64,000 nucleotides of DNA, taken from Veillonella ratti (GTDB taxonomy: Bacteria; Bacillota; Negativicutes; Veillonellales; Veillonellaceae). The position numbers and the translations under genes were made by a program. How positions within the stretch are numbered: the stretch's first letter is position 1; each line of letters starts with the position of its first letter. The DNA is taken from contig NZ_RQUX01000010.1 of NCBI RefSeq assembly GCF_003992115.1, positions 16,110-80,109 on the forward strand, read 5' to 3'. Shown one piece after another: positions 44,304 through 54,602 of this stretch. A model generated the notes under the pieces. It worked only from the letters and a program-made list of their open reading frames with translations, was not told the DNA's origin and did no database searches.

Positions 44304-44343
44304 TAACCGTGGCTATATGAAGATGTAGCCACGGTTATTTTTC
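44304..44343 (+). terminator. terminator of glmS
   Basis: Perfect 12-bp arms TAACCGTGGCTA (44304-44315) and TAGCCACGGTTA (44326-44337), then TTTTTC. Confidence 0.9.
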
Positions 44344-44389
44344 ATGTACAGAATGACGTTTTCGGGGTACAATAATATATAATACATAA

Positions 44390-45427
<1,038 letters not shown>

Positions 45428-45473
45428 TTATCTGTATTTAGGGGAACCTTGGGCTGATGCTGGAGGTGGGGAT

Positions 45474-45962
45474 ATGGAAGTACGTGAAGTAACCGAACGC
45501 TTTCCTTGCGGTGAAGTAGAGGAGACGTTTGCCGATTATATCTTAGTATCTTGGGTTATGTGGCTGTTTTTTGGTGCCGTGGCTACTTGGGCTGTGTGGC
45601 ATTCACAACGCGGTGTGGTTTGGAATCATATTGCGATTGACTACATCATTGTAGGTTTTTGTGTATGGCGCATGACAAGACAAAGGCGCCCGTTGGTCTA
45701 CGTGTGTGAAAAGGGGATTGTCATCAGACGTCGACCGAGTAGCCTTTGGGAGCGCATTGACATGCTCTGGAATGGTGACCATTACTACAGTTTTATTCCG
45801 TATGCTCAAATTATCGGTTTTACCGCTAATTGGGAGGAAATCCACATGGTAACCGAAAGCGGGGGTATCCTTATCGTAATGGTGGACTTACAGTTCGTAA
45901 CCTATAAGGATAAACTTAAATTGTTGTCGGTTATTGATGAACGCAGTCATACTGCCATGTAA
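45474..45962 (+). CDS. hypothetical membrane protein with PH-like tail
   Basis: A 162-aa protein that I do not recognise. The ATG at 45474 is chosen because GGAGGTGGGG lies just before it. Two hydrophobic segments (about residues 21-43 and 52-66) are followed by a soluble part with strands such as PLVYVCEKGIVIRRR and YSFIPYAQIIGFTANW. This layout resembles small bacterial PH-domain/YdbS-like membrane proteins, but the resemblance is only in pattern. It follows trpS by 46 bp and is closed by a terminator, so it may be co-transcribed with trpS. Confidence 0.75.
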   Translation: MEVREVTERFPCGEVEETFADYILVSWVMWLFFGAVATWAVWHSQRGVVWNHIAIDYIIVGFCVWRMTRQRRPLVYVCEKGIVIRRRPSSLWERIDMLWNGDHYYSFIPYAQIIGFTANWEEIHMVTESGGILIVMVDLQFVTYKDKLKLLSVIDERSHTAM

Positions 45963-45980
45963 ATAACAGAGCGCGTGAAG

Positions 45981-46009
45981 CGGTCCGGCCTTTGTCGGAC
46001 CGTTTTTTT
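45981..46009 (+). terminator. terminator after the hypothetical membrane gene
   Basis: CGGTCCG (45981-45987) pairs with CGGACCG (45996-46002), followed by TTTTTTT. Confidence 0.92.
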
Positions 46010-46130
46010 GTTAGCGTATAGGCCGAATTTGCTGTTTTAAAATTGAAAAGGTCGGCCGGATTGTTTCGTAACTATGACTTTTGGTAACATATCCTATGAT
46101 TAATTAGAAGTATAAATTAAAATTTAAGCC

Positions 46131-46159
46131 TTTACTTCTTTAGTTAGATAAAGTATAAT
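46131..46159 (+). promoter_or_regulatory. promoter of the amino-acid ABC transporter
   Basis: TTTACT (46131-46136), 17-bp spacer, TATAAT (46154-46159), 60 bases before the binding-protein gene. Confidence 0.75.
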
Positions 46160-46218
46160 GAGTTCATAAATTAAAACTAATGCTTTGGATTGAGAAAACA
46201 GAAAGAGGGGACTTAGTT

Positions 46219-47034
46219 ATGAAGTTGAAGAAGATGTTGGCCTTGGGCCTGGCAATGTTTACGATGGCGGCGTTTGCGGCCGGTTGTGGTAATGACGCGG
46301 ATAAAGATAAAGCGGCAGCCACTGAATTACCAAAGAAAATTGTAATCGGTTTAGATGACAATTTCCCACCAATGGGCTTCCGTGATGATAAGGGCGAAAT
46401 CGTAGGCTTTGATATCGACCTTGCCAAAGAAGTGGCGAAACGAGCCGGTATGGAAGTAGAATTCAAACCAATCGACTGGGACAGCAAGGAAGCAGAACTT
46501 AAGAGTAAACGTATCGACGCTTTGTGGAACGGCTTGAGTATTACACCGGAACGTGAAAAGAATATTTTATTCTCCACCCCATATGTACAGGACAAACAAA
46601 TCATTGCCGTACGCGCTGATTCCCCAATCCAGAGCAAAGACGACTTAAAAGGTAAAATCGTAGGTACCCAGCAGGGTAGTAGCGTAGAAGCTGCTGTTGA
46701 AAAAGATGCGCAAGAACGCGGTTTTAAAGAAGTAAAAAAATATGGCGACTTCGTTAACGCCTTCATGGATTTGGAACTCGGTCGTATTGATGCCCTCGTA
46801 GTTGACGGTATCGTTGGGCAGTTCACCATGACTCAGAAACCGGGCGTGTTCCGCTTGGCTAACGGCGACTATGGCGCTGAAAAAATGGGTGTAGGTTTCC
46901 GTTTAGAAGATAAAGCTTTACAAGCTAAAATCAATGAAGTGTTAAAACAAGTAATGAATGACGGCACAGCCGACAAGGTTGCTGAAAAATGGTTCGGCAA
47001 CAGTAACTTATTAAATAAAGATGCTTTTAAATAA
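46219..47034 (+). CDS. amino-acid ABC transporter substrate-binding lipoprotein
   Basis: Periplasmic/lipid-anchored receptor for a polar amino acid, 271 aa from the ATG at 46219 (ribosome site GAGGGG). The signal peptide MKLKKMLALGLAMFTMAAFA ends in the lipobox AAGC, so Cys22 is lipidated. The mature part is a family-3 binding protein: LPKKIVIGLDDNFPPMGFRDDKGE near residues 36-59, VGFDIDLAKEVAKRAG, and WNGLSITPEREKNILFSTPY near residues 111-130. The ligand (glutamine, cystine or another) cannot be settled by reading. It heads a complete three-gene importer. Confidence 0.93.
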   Translation: MKLKKMLALGLAMFTMAAFAAGCGNDADKDKAAATELPKKIVIGLDDNFPPMGFRDDKGEIVGFDIDLAKEVAKRAGMEVEFKPIDWDSKEAELKSKRIDALWNGLSITPEREKNILFSTPYVQDKQIIAVRADSPIQSKDDLKGKIVGTQQGSSVEAAVEKDAQERGFKEVKKYGDFVNAFMDLELGRIDALVVDGIVGQFTMTQKPGVFRLANGDYGAEKMGVGFRLEDKALQAKINEVLKQVMNDGTADKVAEKWFGNSNLLNKDAFK

Positions 47035-47100
47035 TCGCTTTGTGGCAGTGATGGCGTAAGGCTGTAACCGTTTACACAACCCGGTTAATATAGCAGTGAA

Positions 47101-47130
47101 GAAAGGAGGTAGTCCTTACCTCCTTTCTTT
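47101..47130 (+). terminator. attenuating hairpin between binding protein and permease
   Basis: GAAAGGAGGTA (47101-47111) pairs with TACCTCCTTTC (47117-47127), followed by TTTCTTTG. Such leaky hairpins commonly lower permease expression relative to the binding protein. A second AAAGGAG downstream (47137-47143) is the permease ribosome site. Confidence 0.7.
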
Positions 47131-47150
47131 CTTTGAAAGGAGTCAGTTTG

Positions 47151-47813
47151 ATGGAATTAATAGACTATTTATTGAAGATTACGCCGGTCATCGCCAATGG
47201 GCTGGGAGTAACCGTCTCCCTGTTTTTAATTGTATTGGTATTGTCCGTGCCGTTCGGCGTTTTAGCGGCTCTATTGCGCTTGTCACCTATCGGCATTGTA
47301 CGCAAAATTATGGCATTCTATGTATATATTATGCGTGGCACCCCGTTAATGTTACAGATCTTATTTATTTACTACGGCTTGCCATTCATTCCTTACATCG
47401 GCGTGCAACTCGACGATACGACGGCGGCGGTAATTTCCTTCGTGCTCAACTATGCTGCGTATTTGTGTGAAATCTTCCGCGGCGGCATTCAATCCATTCC
47501 GAAAGGTCAGTATGAGGGGGCCAAAGTTTTGGGATTTACCTATGTACAGACCATGCGTAAAATTATTTTACCGCAGGTGGTTAAACGGGTGTTACCACCA
47601 CTGGCGAATGAAACAATCAACTTGCTCAAAGATACCTCTTTGGTGTATATTTTAGCTATGAACGATGTTCTGAGAATTACCCGCGGTATTGTGCAACGTG
47701 ACTTTGACACGTCCGCCTTTATCGTAGCGGCTATTTTCTATTTAATAATGACCTTTGTATTGACTAATATTTTTAACTATTTGGAAAAACGTTACGCTGT
47801 GTACGATGAATAG
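47151..47813 (+). CDS. amino-acid ABC transporter permease
   Basis: Polytopic membrane subunit of a polar amino-acid importer (HisM/GlnP type), 220 aa with about five helices. The start at ATG 47151 follows GAAAGGAG. The EAA loop that contacts the ATPase is seen as [29 protein letters not shown] near residues 122-150, and [18 protein letters not shown] near 61-78 is typical of the family. It precedes the ATPase gene by 11 bp. Only one permease is present, so it would act as a homodimer. Confidence 0.93.
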   Translation: MELIDYLLKITPVIANGLGVTVSLFLIVLVLSVPFGVLAALLRLSPIGIVRKIMAFYVYIMRGTPLMLQILFIYYGLPFIPYIGVQLDDTTAAVISFVLNYAAYLCEIFRGGIQSIPKGQYEGAKVLGFTYVQTMRKIILPQVVKRVLPPLANETINLLKDTSLVYILAMNDVLRITRGIVQRDFDTSAFIVAAIFYLIMTFVLTNIFNYLEKRYAVYDE

Positions 47814-47824
47814 GAGGACTACAC

Positions 47825-48583
47825 ATGAGCTTTATTGAAATGAAAGAAATAGAAAAAAGCTTTGACGGCCTGCCTGTTCTAAAAAAAGTATCCCTTTCTA
47901 TGGATAAAGGTGAGGTTGTGGCTATCATCGGACCATCCGGTTCGGGGAAATCTACATTTTTACGCTGTTTAGGTCAGCTGGAAGTGATAGACCGTGGTAC
48001 AATAGTAGTAGATGGTACACCTTTGGTACAGACTGAAGGGGACGGTAATGCCGTGTATACTGATAAAAAGACACAGCAGGCACTCTTGCTTAAAATGGGC
48101 ATGGTGTTCCAGCAATTCAATTTATTCCCACACATGACGGTTTGGGATAATATTTTAATTGCGCCGCAAATGGTAAAAGGCATGAAAGCCGCGGATATTG
48201 CTCCGACGGCGGAAGCGTTACTTAAAAAAGTAGGCCTCTGGGAGAAAAAAGATGTATATCCGTCCAAATTGTCGGGCGGCCAGAAACAGCGTGTGGCCAT
48301 TGCCAGAGCACTCGCCATGAATCCGAGCATCATGCTTTTTGACGAGCCGACGTCGGCCCTAGATCCGGAACTGACCGGTGAAGTACTTCGTACGATTCAA
48401 CAGTTGGCGGAAGAGCATATGACGATGATTATCGTGACCCATGAAATGGCGTTTGCCCGTCAGGTGGCGGATCGCATCATTTTTATGGCGGACGGCATTA
48501 TTCAGGAAGAAGGCAAACCGGAAGACGTTTTTACCAATCCAAAGTCACCACGTACCAAGGCATTTTTAGATTCTATGCTATAA
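47825..48583 (+). CDS. amino-acid ABC transporter ATP-binding protein
   Basis: Energy-supplying subunit, 252 aa. Walker A is GPSGSGKST near residues 37-45, the Q-loop is [16 protein letters not shown] near residues 96-111, the signature is KLSGGQKQR near 145-153, and Walker B is [14 protein letters not shown] near 166-179, with the H-loop in VTHEMAF. It matches the GlnQ/HisP group. AGGAGGAC precedes the ATG. An exported protein gene follows 18 bp later and may share the transcript. Confidence 0.95.
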   Translation: MSFIEMKEIEKSFDGLPVLKKVSLSMDKGEVVAIIGPSGSGKSTFLRCLGQLEVIDRGTIVVDGTPLVQTEGDGNAVYTDKKTQQALLLKMGMVFQQFNLFPHMTVWDNILIAPQMVKGMKAADIAPTAEALLKKVGLWEKKDVYPSKLSGGQKQRVAIARALAMNPSIMLFDEPTSALDPELTGEVLRTIQQLAEEHMTMIIVTHEMAFARQVADRIIFMADGIIQEEGKPEDVFTNPKSPRTKAFLDSML

Positions 48584-48601
48584 GTAAAGGAGACATATGT
48601 A

Positions 48602-49843
48602 ATGAAGCAACGATGGCAAATGCGAATTGCTACCTTAGCGGTAGGGGCACTGTTGGGCGTAGTCGGCACCGGCTATGCTAAGAGTTTACCGACTTATGAT
48701 ACGACGAAAGCAACGGCGGAGGCTCAGACCTTTGAAGCTCGCGGGGTTCACAGTGAATCCGATTTACCGGCTGCGTATCAATCGTATGCTACCACTATGA
48801 CCACGGAAATTCGCGATTATTCTGACGGTTATACATTTACCGTGCCATGGCGTCTCACCAATGGTCGTTATGAATCACAAGCTAAAGATGACGGCAGCAC
48901 CGAACGCGGTTATTTCTTTAACTTGGCGGAAAGCTCCATTTCCGAGCCATTCCTTGTTTCTTTTACCAAACGTGACAATATTGTGGAAGGCAATGTGAGT
49001 TTGCAACAGTGGAACACTACTTGGTATAACGAATCTGTTACGAATATGACGAAAGAACGCTACCTTGCTTTATGGCGTGAAAACCGCAAGGACTTAAGCG
49101 GATACACCTTAGACGGCGACTTATTCGATTTCAAAGGAGCTACGACGGCTCGCTGGGACTCCTTCGTGCGCAGTGATGCGGGTGAAACCGGTTCCACGTT
49201 CTTTGATGCGGAGTTTATCATGGCGGCGGACCCTACGCAGCGATATACCATGACTATGATGTATCCTAGCAAATATAATGATTATATGATGCAGGGCGTT
49301 GTGAAGAATGTAGTGCCTTCGTTTAAACTCATGAAGGAAAAATATCGCAATACGGGCAACTTGGTATTAACCGATGAAATCAGTTATATTAAACCAAGCG
49401 GCTTTAAAGTGGTAACGCAAAATAGAAACGGTGCCGTTTTAACCAAAGATTTCTATCGCATCGAAGTGGGCTTATTCCCTATGGACAAAACCGTATCCAT
49501 CGATTCCCGAGCCAGCTATCCGACTATGACGGCTCGTCAGGAAATTGCCGATTTCTATGTAAATGAATTAGTCACCAATTATGGGGCTACCATTGAAGGC
49601 TATAAAACTTTGATTGATAACCATAATACAGGCTCCTTAATCGTAGGCAGCTTACAACGAGGTGAAGGGGTAGCCATTAAGTTTGCTTCTTATATCACCC
49701 TTACCGACTCCGGTCAAGCTGTTGTGGCTCGCGTTATGGCGCCGGATAACGGTCAGTTTACCGACGAAGACTTGATGAAAATGGTCGAAGGTGTTCGCAT
49801 TCAGCACAAAGGTCTTTTGAGTGGCGGTACGGTTATACTGTAA
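48602..49843 (+). CDS. exported protein of unknown function
   Basis: A 413-aa protein with a signal peptide (MKQRWQMRIATLAVGALLGV, cleavage probably after GYA near residue 26). I recognise no domain. The rest is a polar, mostly beta-predicted sequence with many Thr, Tyr and Asp residues and repeated short strands; there is no lipobox or anchor. TAAAGGAGA precedes the ATG. Its location 18 bp after the amino-acid transporter ATPase suggests co-transcription, but no functional link is evident. A domain search would be needed to place it. Confidence 0.8.
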   Translation: MKQRWQMRIATLAVGALLGVVGTGYAKSLPTYDTTKATAEAQTFEARGVHSESDLPAAYQSYATTMTTEIRDYSDGYTFTVPWRLTNGRYESQAKDDGSTERGYFFNLAESSISEPFLVSFTKRDNIVEGNVSLQQWNTTWYNESVTNMTKERYLALWRENRKDLSGYTLDGDLFDFKGATTARWDSFVRSDAGETGSTFFDAEFIMAADPTQRYTMTMMYPSKYNDYMMQGVVKNVVPSFKLMKEKYRNTGNLVLTDEISYIKPSGFKVVTQNRNGAVLTKDFYRIEVGLFPMDKTVSIDSRASYPTMTARQEIADFYVNELVTNYGATIEGYKTLIDNHNTGSLIVGSLQRGEGVAIKFASYITLTDSGQAVVARVMAPDNGQFTDEDLMKMVEGVRIQHKGLLSGGTVIL

Positions 49844-49973
49844 GCGTGTGTAGCAGCTTCTGTTTAGGTTCGCATACGGTGATATTATGAGTATCTCCGC
49901 ATTAATTTAAAAATTCTAAACTTTTTTTGAAAATTTTTTGAAATAAAAAAGGACTTTTGTAACTCCGTAGAGA

Positions 49974-50020
49974 ATACTTAAGTATAGAAGAAGTCATCGT
50001 GAATGAATCGAATCATTCAC
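49974..50020. promoter_or_regulatory. two palindromes upstream of the universal stress gene
   Basis: A perfect 12-bp palindrome ATACTTAAGTAT (49974-49985) is followed 13 bp later by GTGAATGA-N6-TCATTCAC (49999-50020, 8-bp perfect arms). Both lie just before the ribosome site of the stress gene and could be operator sites or an mRNA hairpin. Confidence 0.5.
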
Positions 50021-50037
50021 CAATGGGAGGGATTCAT

Positions 50038-50505
50038 ATGCAAGAACAAAATAACGCTAAAGTAGTATACAAGACGATAGTTGTACCGGCTGACGGTTCC
50101 GAGAACTCGAAACGTGCGTTGCAGCATGCCGTTTCTATTTGCGAACGTAACGAAGCACAGCTTGTTATCGTACACGTAGCCAATATCGTGTCCGCTATTT
50201 CCAATTTTGACCAGACCCCTATCAGCGGCGGTTATGTATCGGAACAAATCGCGGAAGACATGGAAGAAACAGGTAAAAAGATTTTGGAAGACGTTTCCAA
50301 AGACGTACCTGCCGATATTGCTGTTAAAAATGTATTTGAAGTAGGCTCTCCCGGTCCGGCTGTATTAGCGGTAGCTAAGAAGTTTAATGCCGACTTAATC
50401 GTAATGGGTAGCCGAGGCCTTGGACCTTTGAAAGGGTTATTTATGGGCAGTGTAAGTAGCTATGTAACCAGTCATTCTACTTGCCCGGTGCTCGTTGTCA
50501 AATAA
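50038..50505 (+). CDS. universal stress protein (UspA family)
   Basis: Single-domain 155-aa UspA protein from the ATG at 50038 (GGGAGGGATT upstream). It begins MQEQNNAKVVYKTIVVPADGSENSKRALQHAV and ends with the ATP-binding signature GSRGLGPLKGLFMGSVSSYVTSHSTCPVLVV near residues 124-154 (G-2x-G-9x-G-S/T pattern), so it is probably the nucleotide-binding type. Function in stress survival is inferred from the family. It stands alone with its own terminator. Confidence 0.92.
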   Translation: MQEQNNAKVVYKTIVVPADGSENSKRALQHAVSICERNEAQLVIVHVANIVSAISNFDQTPISGGYVSEQIAEDMEETGKKILEDVSKDVPADIAVKNVFEVGSPGPAVLAVAKKFNADLIVMGSRGLGPLKGLFMGSVSSYVTSHSTCPVLVVK

Positions 50506-50517
50506 ATAGTCACATAT

Positions 50518-50555
50518 GAGGGGCTTTGCTCGCCAAGGGGCAAAGCCTCTTTTTA
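50518..50555 (+). terminator. terminator of the universal stress gene
   Basis: GGCTTTGC (50522-50529) pairs with GCAAAGCC (50540-50547), and flanking GAG/CTC also pairs. TTTTT follows. Confidence 0.85.
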
Positions 50556-50568
50556 GAATGGAGGTACT

Positions 50569-52143
50569 ATGAATAAACAACGGATTGTTTGGCTTCATGA
50601 ACAACTGCCCGAGTGGGAGGCAAAGGGCTGGATTTCTAAAGAACATGCTGCACAGATGCGCGTGTTTTATGGTACCGTAGACACCAATCAGGGGCCTTCG
50701 CTCAGAAGGTTATTGGTGTTATTATTAGGGTTGTTGTTAACGAGTTTAGGTGTATTTTTACTCTTTGCCGGCTATTGGTACAGCTTTTCGCCGGCCGGTC
50801 GTATGGACTGGTGTATTGCGCTCTTGCTCTTGGCGGTTATCGCTTTAGGCTTAGGGCTTTGGAAGGCGCCTAGGGGGAGCATCTATGCGGAAGGCATAGG
50901 GCTTTTTTATGTGGCGGCCCTTACCATATCGACGGTGCTCATGAGCGATACCTATTATACGGGTGAAGGCTGGGGCTTTTATGCACTCATCATAATGCTG
51001 CTCACCTTGCCGGTCATATATCTGTTGGGATCCGGTTTCACCATGATGGCCTATCTGTTAATTGGCCTTTTATGGAGTGTATCGGCGCGGGAAGTTACCA
51101 TGTGGGGTGAACCTGTTTGGTTATGGCTTCTTCTGGCAGCGGGCAGTCCGTTCTTTGCGGAGCAGTTACGTAAACGCACACGCTCATATTTGTCTACTTT
51201 GTGGCTCTCATGGGCCTATGTGGCGGCTATTTTTGGGGCGTTCTTTTTTACCATTACGTCGTATAATTTATCGCTCGGTCTATTCTTTGTAGCGTCCTTA
51301 TCGGCGGCCACTTATGCCTTAGGCAGCTTGTCCCGCGAACAGGGCCTCTGGTCTTTGCCGTTCCGCGGTATCGGGGTACTCGGCCTCATGTATGTGGTCG
51401 TATATGGTACATTTATCAGTACCTGGCAGGAAGAAGCGGCGGCTTCGGCTGATTGGCTCAGTATCGGCTTAGGCATAGTTGCCCTAATTTTGGTTGCGGG
51501 CGGCTTAAATGCACTTTGGCAAAAACGAATGGGCACGGACCTTTTAATCACGTTTTGCCCTATCGTAGTAGGGCTTTTGATGTTGTCTGTTCATTGGGGC
51601 ATGACACCGCTAACCGGTTCTATCCTATTTAATGTATATGTAGTGTTATTGGCCATCGTCCTCTTGTGGCAAGGTACGGTAACCAAACGTGTAGGTTTGG
51701 TAAATGGTTGTATTTTTACCTTCTTAGCCATGATTGCGGCGCGCTTCTTTGATCCTACGTTTTCCTTTGTTGAACGCGGTTTTACCTTTATGGTAACAGG
51801 CGTAGCTATTTTTGCGGTTAACCTGTTCTACATGTGGCGTAAGCAATCACAACAGGCGCAGGTGAATACGTCGGTAGCCAGAGCCAATCGACGTTTACGT
51901 CGTCGCCAAACCTTGGGTGATGATGAACATATTGAAGTGACGGATACCGGTGAACATACTGAACCGGCCGGTAATTATACGAGTGTTGCCGGCGATGCTC
52001 GAACGGGCGCGGACGCAGCGAATTCTGCTACTGTTACGGAAGCCGGTAATATGGCCTATACTGCTCGTAATCAGGAATCGGCGGCCACTGAAAGTTCTGA
52101 TAAAACGACGGCACGAAAGGGGGAAACCTCTGATGCGCAATAG
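50569..52143 (+). CDS. DUF2157 polytopic membrane protein
   Basis: A 524-aa membrane protein. The first ~55 residues are soluble with the DUF2157 pattern (LPEWEAKGWISKEHAAQMRVFYG near residues 14-36), followed by about 12 hydrophobic helices (residues ~43-428). The C-terminal ~95 residues are polar and Thr/Ala/Glu-rich with RRLRRRQTL near residue 440, probably disordered. DUF2157 proteins are uncharacterised. It is coupled to the next gene (11-bp overlap), which carries a GDYXXLXY domain; this pair is a common conserved association. Confidence 0.85.
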   Translation: MNKQRIVWLHEQLPEWEAKGWISKEHAAQMRVFYGTVDTNQGPSLRRLLVLLLGLLLTSLGVFLLFAGYWYSFSPAGRMDWCIALLLLAVIALGLGLWKAPRGSIYAEGIGLFYVAALTISTVLMSDTYYTGEGWGFYALIIMLLTLPVIYLLGSGFTMMAYLLIGLLWSVSAREVTMWGEPVWLWLLLAAGSPFFAEQLRKRTRSYLSTLWLSWAYVAAIFGAFFFTITSYNLSLGLFFVASLSAATYALGSLSREQGLWSLPFRGIGVLGLMYVVVYGTFISTWQEEAAASADWLSIGLGIVALILVAGGLNALWQKRMGTDLLITFCPIVVGLLMLSVHWGMTPLTGSILFNVYVVLLAIVLLWQGTVTKRVGLVNGCIFTFLAMIAARFFDPTFSFVERGFTFMVTGVAIFAVNLFYMWRKQSQQAQVNTSVARANRRLRRRQTLGDDEHIEVTDTGEHTEPAGNYTSVAGDARTGADAANSATVTEAGNMAYTARNQESAATESSDKTTARKGETSDAQ

Positions 52144-52774
52144 AGTTTATATAAAATGGATCCTCTTTATTGTAGTCGGTATTTGTACTTTGTTATCGCC
52201 GTTTTTTATTCAACATCGTTCCACCTCTTTGTTGCAAGGTGGCGGTGAATATCAATGGCCCGTGTCCTTGTCGCGTACAGCCGGGTGGATTCCGTCCGAT
52301 TATTTGGAAGTCAGATTTTTAGGTAGTCGCGGACCATGGCAGGGCGGTCGTTTGCCGGTGCATGACCAGGAAGTATATGTGTGGGTAACGGCTAAGCCGA
52401 ACGGCATCTTGGAAGTAACCGGCGTGTCCGATAAAAAGCCGACCACAGGCGATTATATTTTTGCGCGCGTAACTCGTGTAGAAAATACGGATGTAGAATT
52501 TAAACTATTGTTTAATCGTGTGACTTTGGATTTAAATAAAGTAAATCCTGATTTTTACACGACCTATAAAGGGACTTTATTGGCTACGCTTAAAATTAAA
52601 GACGGTTACGGTATCGTTACGGGCGTATATTCGCGCGGTGTGCCTTTAGAGTTGGCTACACCTGAGAGTGAAGCACAACAGGAAATTGACAGCCGCACAC
52701 CAATCAATCAAATCGGTGAACCGCAGGCGACTGCTGAAGCAACGGCTGCCATTGATGGGGCGGGTCAAAATTAA
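52133..52774 (+). CDS. GDYXXLXY domain protein
   Basis: A 213-aa membrane-anchored protein: one N-terminal helix (residues ~8-26), then the soluble domain with the namesake pattern present in altered form as AGWIPSDYLEVRF near residues 47-59 (SDYLEVRF in place of GDYxxLxY). The ATG at 52133 overlaps the DUF2157 gene, with AAAGGGGG about 12 bases upstream; the frame is open much further upstream but that segment lies inside the DUF2157 gene. The function is unknown, but it pairs with DUF2157 in many genomes, which suggests a joint membrane complex. Confidence 0.82.
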   Translation: MRNRVYIKWILFIVVGICTLLSPFFIQHRSTSLLQGGGEYQWPVSLSRTAGWIPSDYLEVRFLGSRGPWQGGRLPVHDQEVYVWVTAKPNGILEVTGVSDKKPTTGDYIFARVTRVENTDVEFKLLFNRVTLDLNKVNPDFYTTYKGTLLATLKIKDGYGIVTGVYSRGVPLELATPESEAQQEIDSRTPINQIGEPQATAEATAAIDGAGQN

Positions 52775-52903
52775 ACTGGTTAAATTTGTTTGTTTCGTTA
52801 TATAATAATTAAACAGACTATGAAAGCTTTAAGTAATCCTTAGCAAATAGAAGTCTATAAGTATTAGAACGTAAGAATATAAATGGTGTAATAGGAGTTA
52901 AGT

Positions 52904-53200
52904 ATGGATGTTGCTCATGCACAAGTAGATGTGCAAGAATTGGCTGATTTGTTTAAAGTGCTGGGAGATCCTACGCGGATTCGCATCGTGCAGCAATTAT
53001 TGAATAAAGAAATGTGCGTAACGGATATTGCTGAAGCCATGGGTATGGGGCAATCCGCTATTTCGCACCAATTGCGAGTGTTGCGCCAAGCGCGCTTGGT
53101 AGCATTTCGTAAGGAAGGGAAAACCGTGTACTACAGCCTTAATGACGAACACGTGGTTATGCTTCTCAGTCAGGGGATTGAGCACGTATCCCATCAGTAA
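52904..53200 (+). CDS. ArsR/SmtB family metal-responsive repressor
   Basis: A 98-aa winged-helix repressor. The DNA-binding part is IAEAMGMGQSAISHQLRVLRQARLV near residues 43-67. KEMCVTDIA near residues 36-44 is the metal-site region of ArsR proteins, though the second Cys of CxC is a Thr here. The last helix has DEHVVMLLSQGIEHVSH with Asp and three His, resembling the alpha-5 zinc site of SmtB/CzrA. Zinc or cobalt sensing is therefore more likely than arsenite. TAGGAG precedes the ATG. No transporter target is adjacent. Confidence 0.9.
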   Translation: MDVAHAQVDVQELADLFKVLGDPTRIRIVQQLLNKEMCVTDIAEAMGMGQSAISHQLRVLRQARLVAFRKEGKTVYYSLNDEHVVMLLSQGIEHVSHQ

Positions 53201-53228
53201 AAACAGAATAGCCGTAGGGTTAAAAGTA

Positions 53229-53256
53229 AAAACCGCCTGCAAAGGCGGTTTTATTT
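53229..53256 (+). terminator. terminator of the ArsR gene
   Basis: AAAACCGCC (53229-53237) pairs with GGCGGTTTT (53244-53252), followed by ATTTTG. Confidence 0.88.
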
Positions 53257-53438
53257 TGTTATGTAAATACAATGCTGGCAGACTTAATTTTATGGCAGTG
53301 GTTTAATTTTGTAATGGGAAATATTTGTTATGTGAAGCAGTTGAAAATCCTGGTAAGTCGCATTATGAGAGACATTTTCTTTTGCCTGGTGAGAGTGGTA
53401 TAATAAGATGTTAAAGTTATTTATGAATGAGGAAGTTT

Positions 53439-54602
53439 ATGAAATATACAATCTTTCCAACAGATATATGGGAACCCTTAGCTGTTTGGCAACATTTTGA
53501 GGGCGAGGAAAGGGTCTATTGGCATGATACGCAGGTTAATCGCGTTATCGTGGCGGCCGGCCGTGTTAAGAGTATTACGGAAGCGGAATTACCGGAGTAT
53601 CCGTGGGCTTGGTACGGTCAGACTTTTTTTGAGACGGTCAACGATGAAGCGTGGCAAAACATGGGGAATGAATTGGTTGTTTTCACCCATTACTATGTAC
53701 AGGAAGAAGGGCGTGCCTATTGGGTAACCGCCGCTGCAGAGCCACCGGTTGTTGAATCGGAAATAATCAAGCCGGTAGCACACAGCTATCGCGAAGCGGG
53801 GGCCGACGATTATGAAGCATGGCAGATGTTGTTCAGTCATATTCAAGAAGGTATTGCATCGGGCGAAGTGACGAAAGTAGTGGCTTCACGTAAAGTGACG
53901 CTGGAAAGCGATACACCCTTTGACAGTACCTCGATTATCGGTCGCTTAGTGGCGCAGAACCAGGGGGCTTTTATTTTTGCCTATAACAAGGGGGATGCCG
54001 TATTTCTCGGCGCATCGCCGGAAGTATTGGTGCGTAAACGCGGTCAGGACTTCATGAGCTATGCCTTAGCCGGTACGATGAAAAAAGATGACATTCATGA
54101 TCAAGGGGCGCGCCTCTTGGCGGATGCTAAAAACCGCTATGAACACAATATTGTGGTGGATATGATTAAAGCGACCATGAGTGATTTGTGTGATAGGGTG
54201 GAAGTGAAAGATACGCATATTATGGAATTACCAAATTTGTATCACTTGCGCACCTTACTCTACGGTCATGATACGGAGCATTCTATTTTGACCATGGCTA
54301 AAGCTCTGCATCCGACACCGGCCATGGGCGGTGAGCCGCGGGCAGCGGCGTTGGACCTTTTACAGCAATATGAGCCGTATGAACGGGGCTTATATGCGGC
54401 ACCTATCGGTTGGGTTTGCGGGAATACGCCACTTTTCCGTGAAGCGGGCGACGGACTCTTAATCGTAGGCATTCGTTCGGCTCTAATTCATGGTAAGACA
54501 TTGTATGCCTATGCGGGTTGCGGTGTCGTGGCCGATTCCGATTGCGAATCGGAATATAAGGAAACAATGACTAAATTACAAACTATTATGCGTGCTTTGT
54601 AA
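53439..54602 (+). CDS. menF: isochorismate synthase (menaquinone)
   Basis: Converts chorismate to isochorismate, the entry step of menaquinone synthesis; 387 aa from the ATG at 53439 (GAGGAAG upstream). Chorismate-binding motifs: ASRKVTL near residues 148-154, FLGASPEVLVRKRG near 188-201, YALAGTMKKD near 208-217, and the C-terminal AYAGCGVVADSDCESEYKET near 359-378. No anthranilate-synthase features are seen. It is the first of seven men genes on this strand. Confidence 0.93.
   Translation: MKYTIFPTDIWEPLAVWQHFEGEERVYWHDTQVNRVIVAAGRVKSITEAELPEYPWAWYGQTFFETVNDEAWQNMGNELVVFTHYYVQEEGRAYWVTAAAEPPVVESEIIKPVAHSYREAGADDYEAWQMLFSHIQEGIASGEVTKVVASRKVTLESDTPFDSTSIIGRLVAQNQGAFIFAYNKGDAVFLGASPEVLVRKRGQDFMSYALAGTMKKDDIHDQGARLLADAKNRYEHNIVVDMIKATMSDLCDRVEVKDTHIMELPNLYHLRTLLYGHDTEHSILTMAKALHPTPAMGGEPRAAALDLLQQYEPYERGLYAAPIGWVCGNTPLFREAGDGLLIVGIRSALIHGKTLYAYAGCGVVADSDCESEYKETMTKLQTIMRAL

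Noticed and set aside
47096..47470. 124-codon frame overlapping the permease start
   Set aside because: It is in another frame of the permease gene; the permease has the ribosome site, helices and EAA loop.
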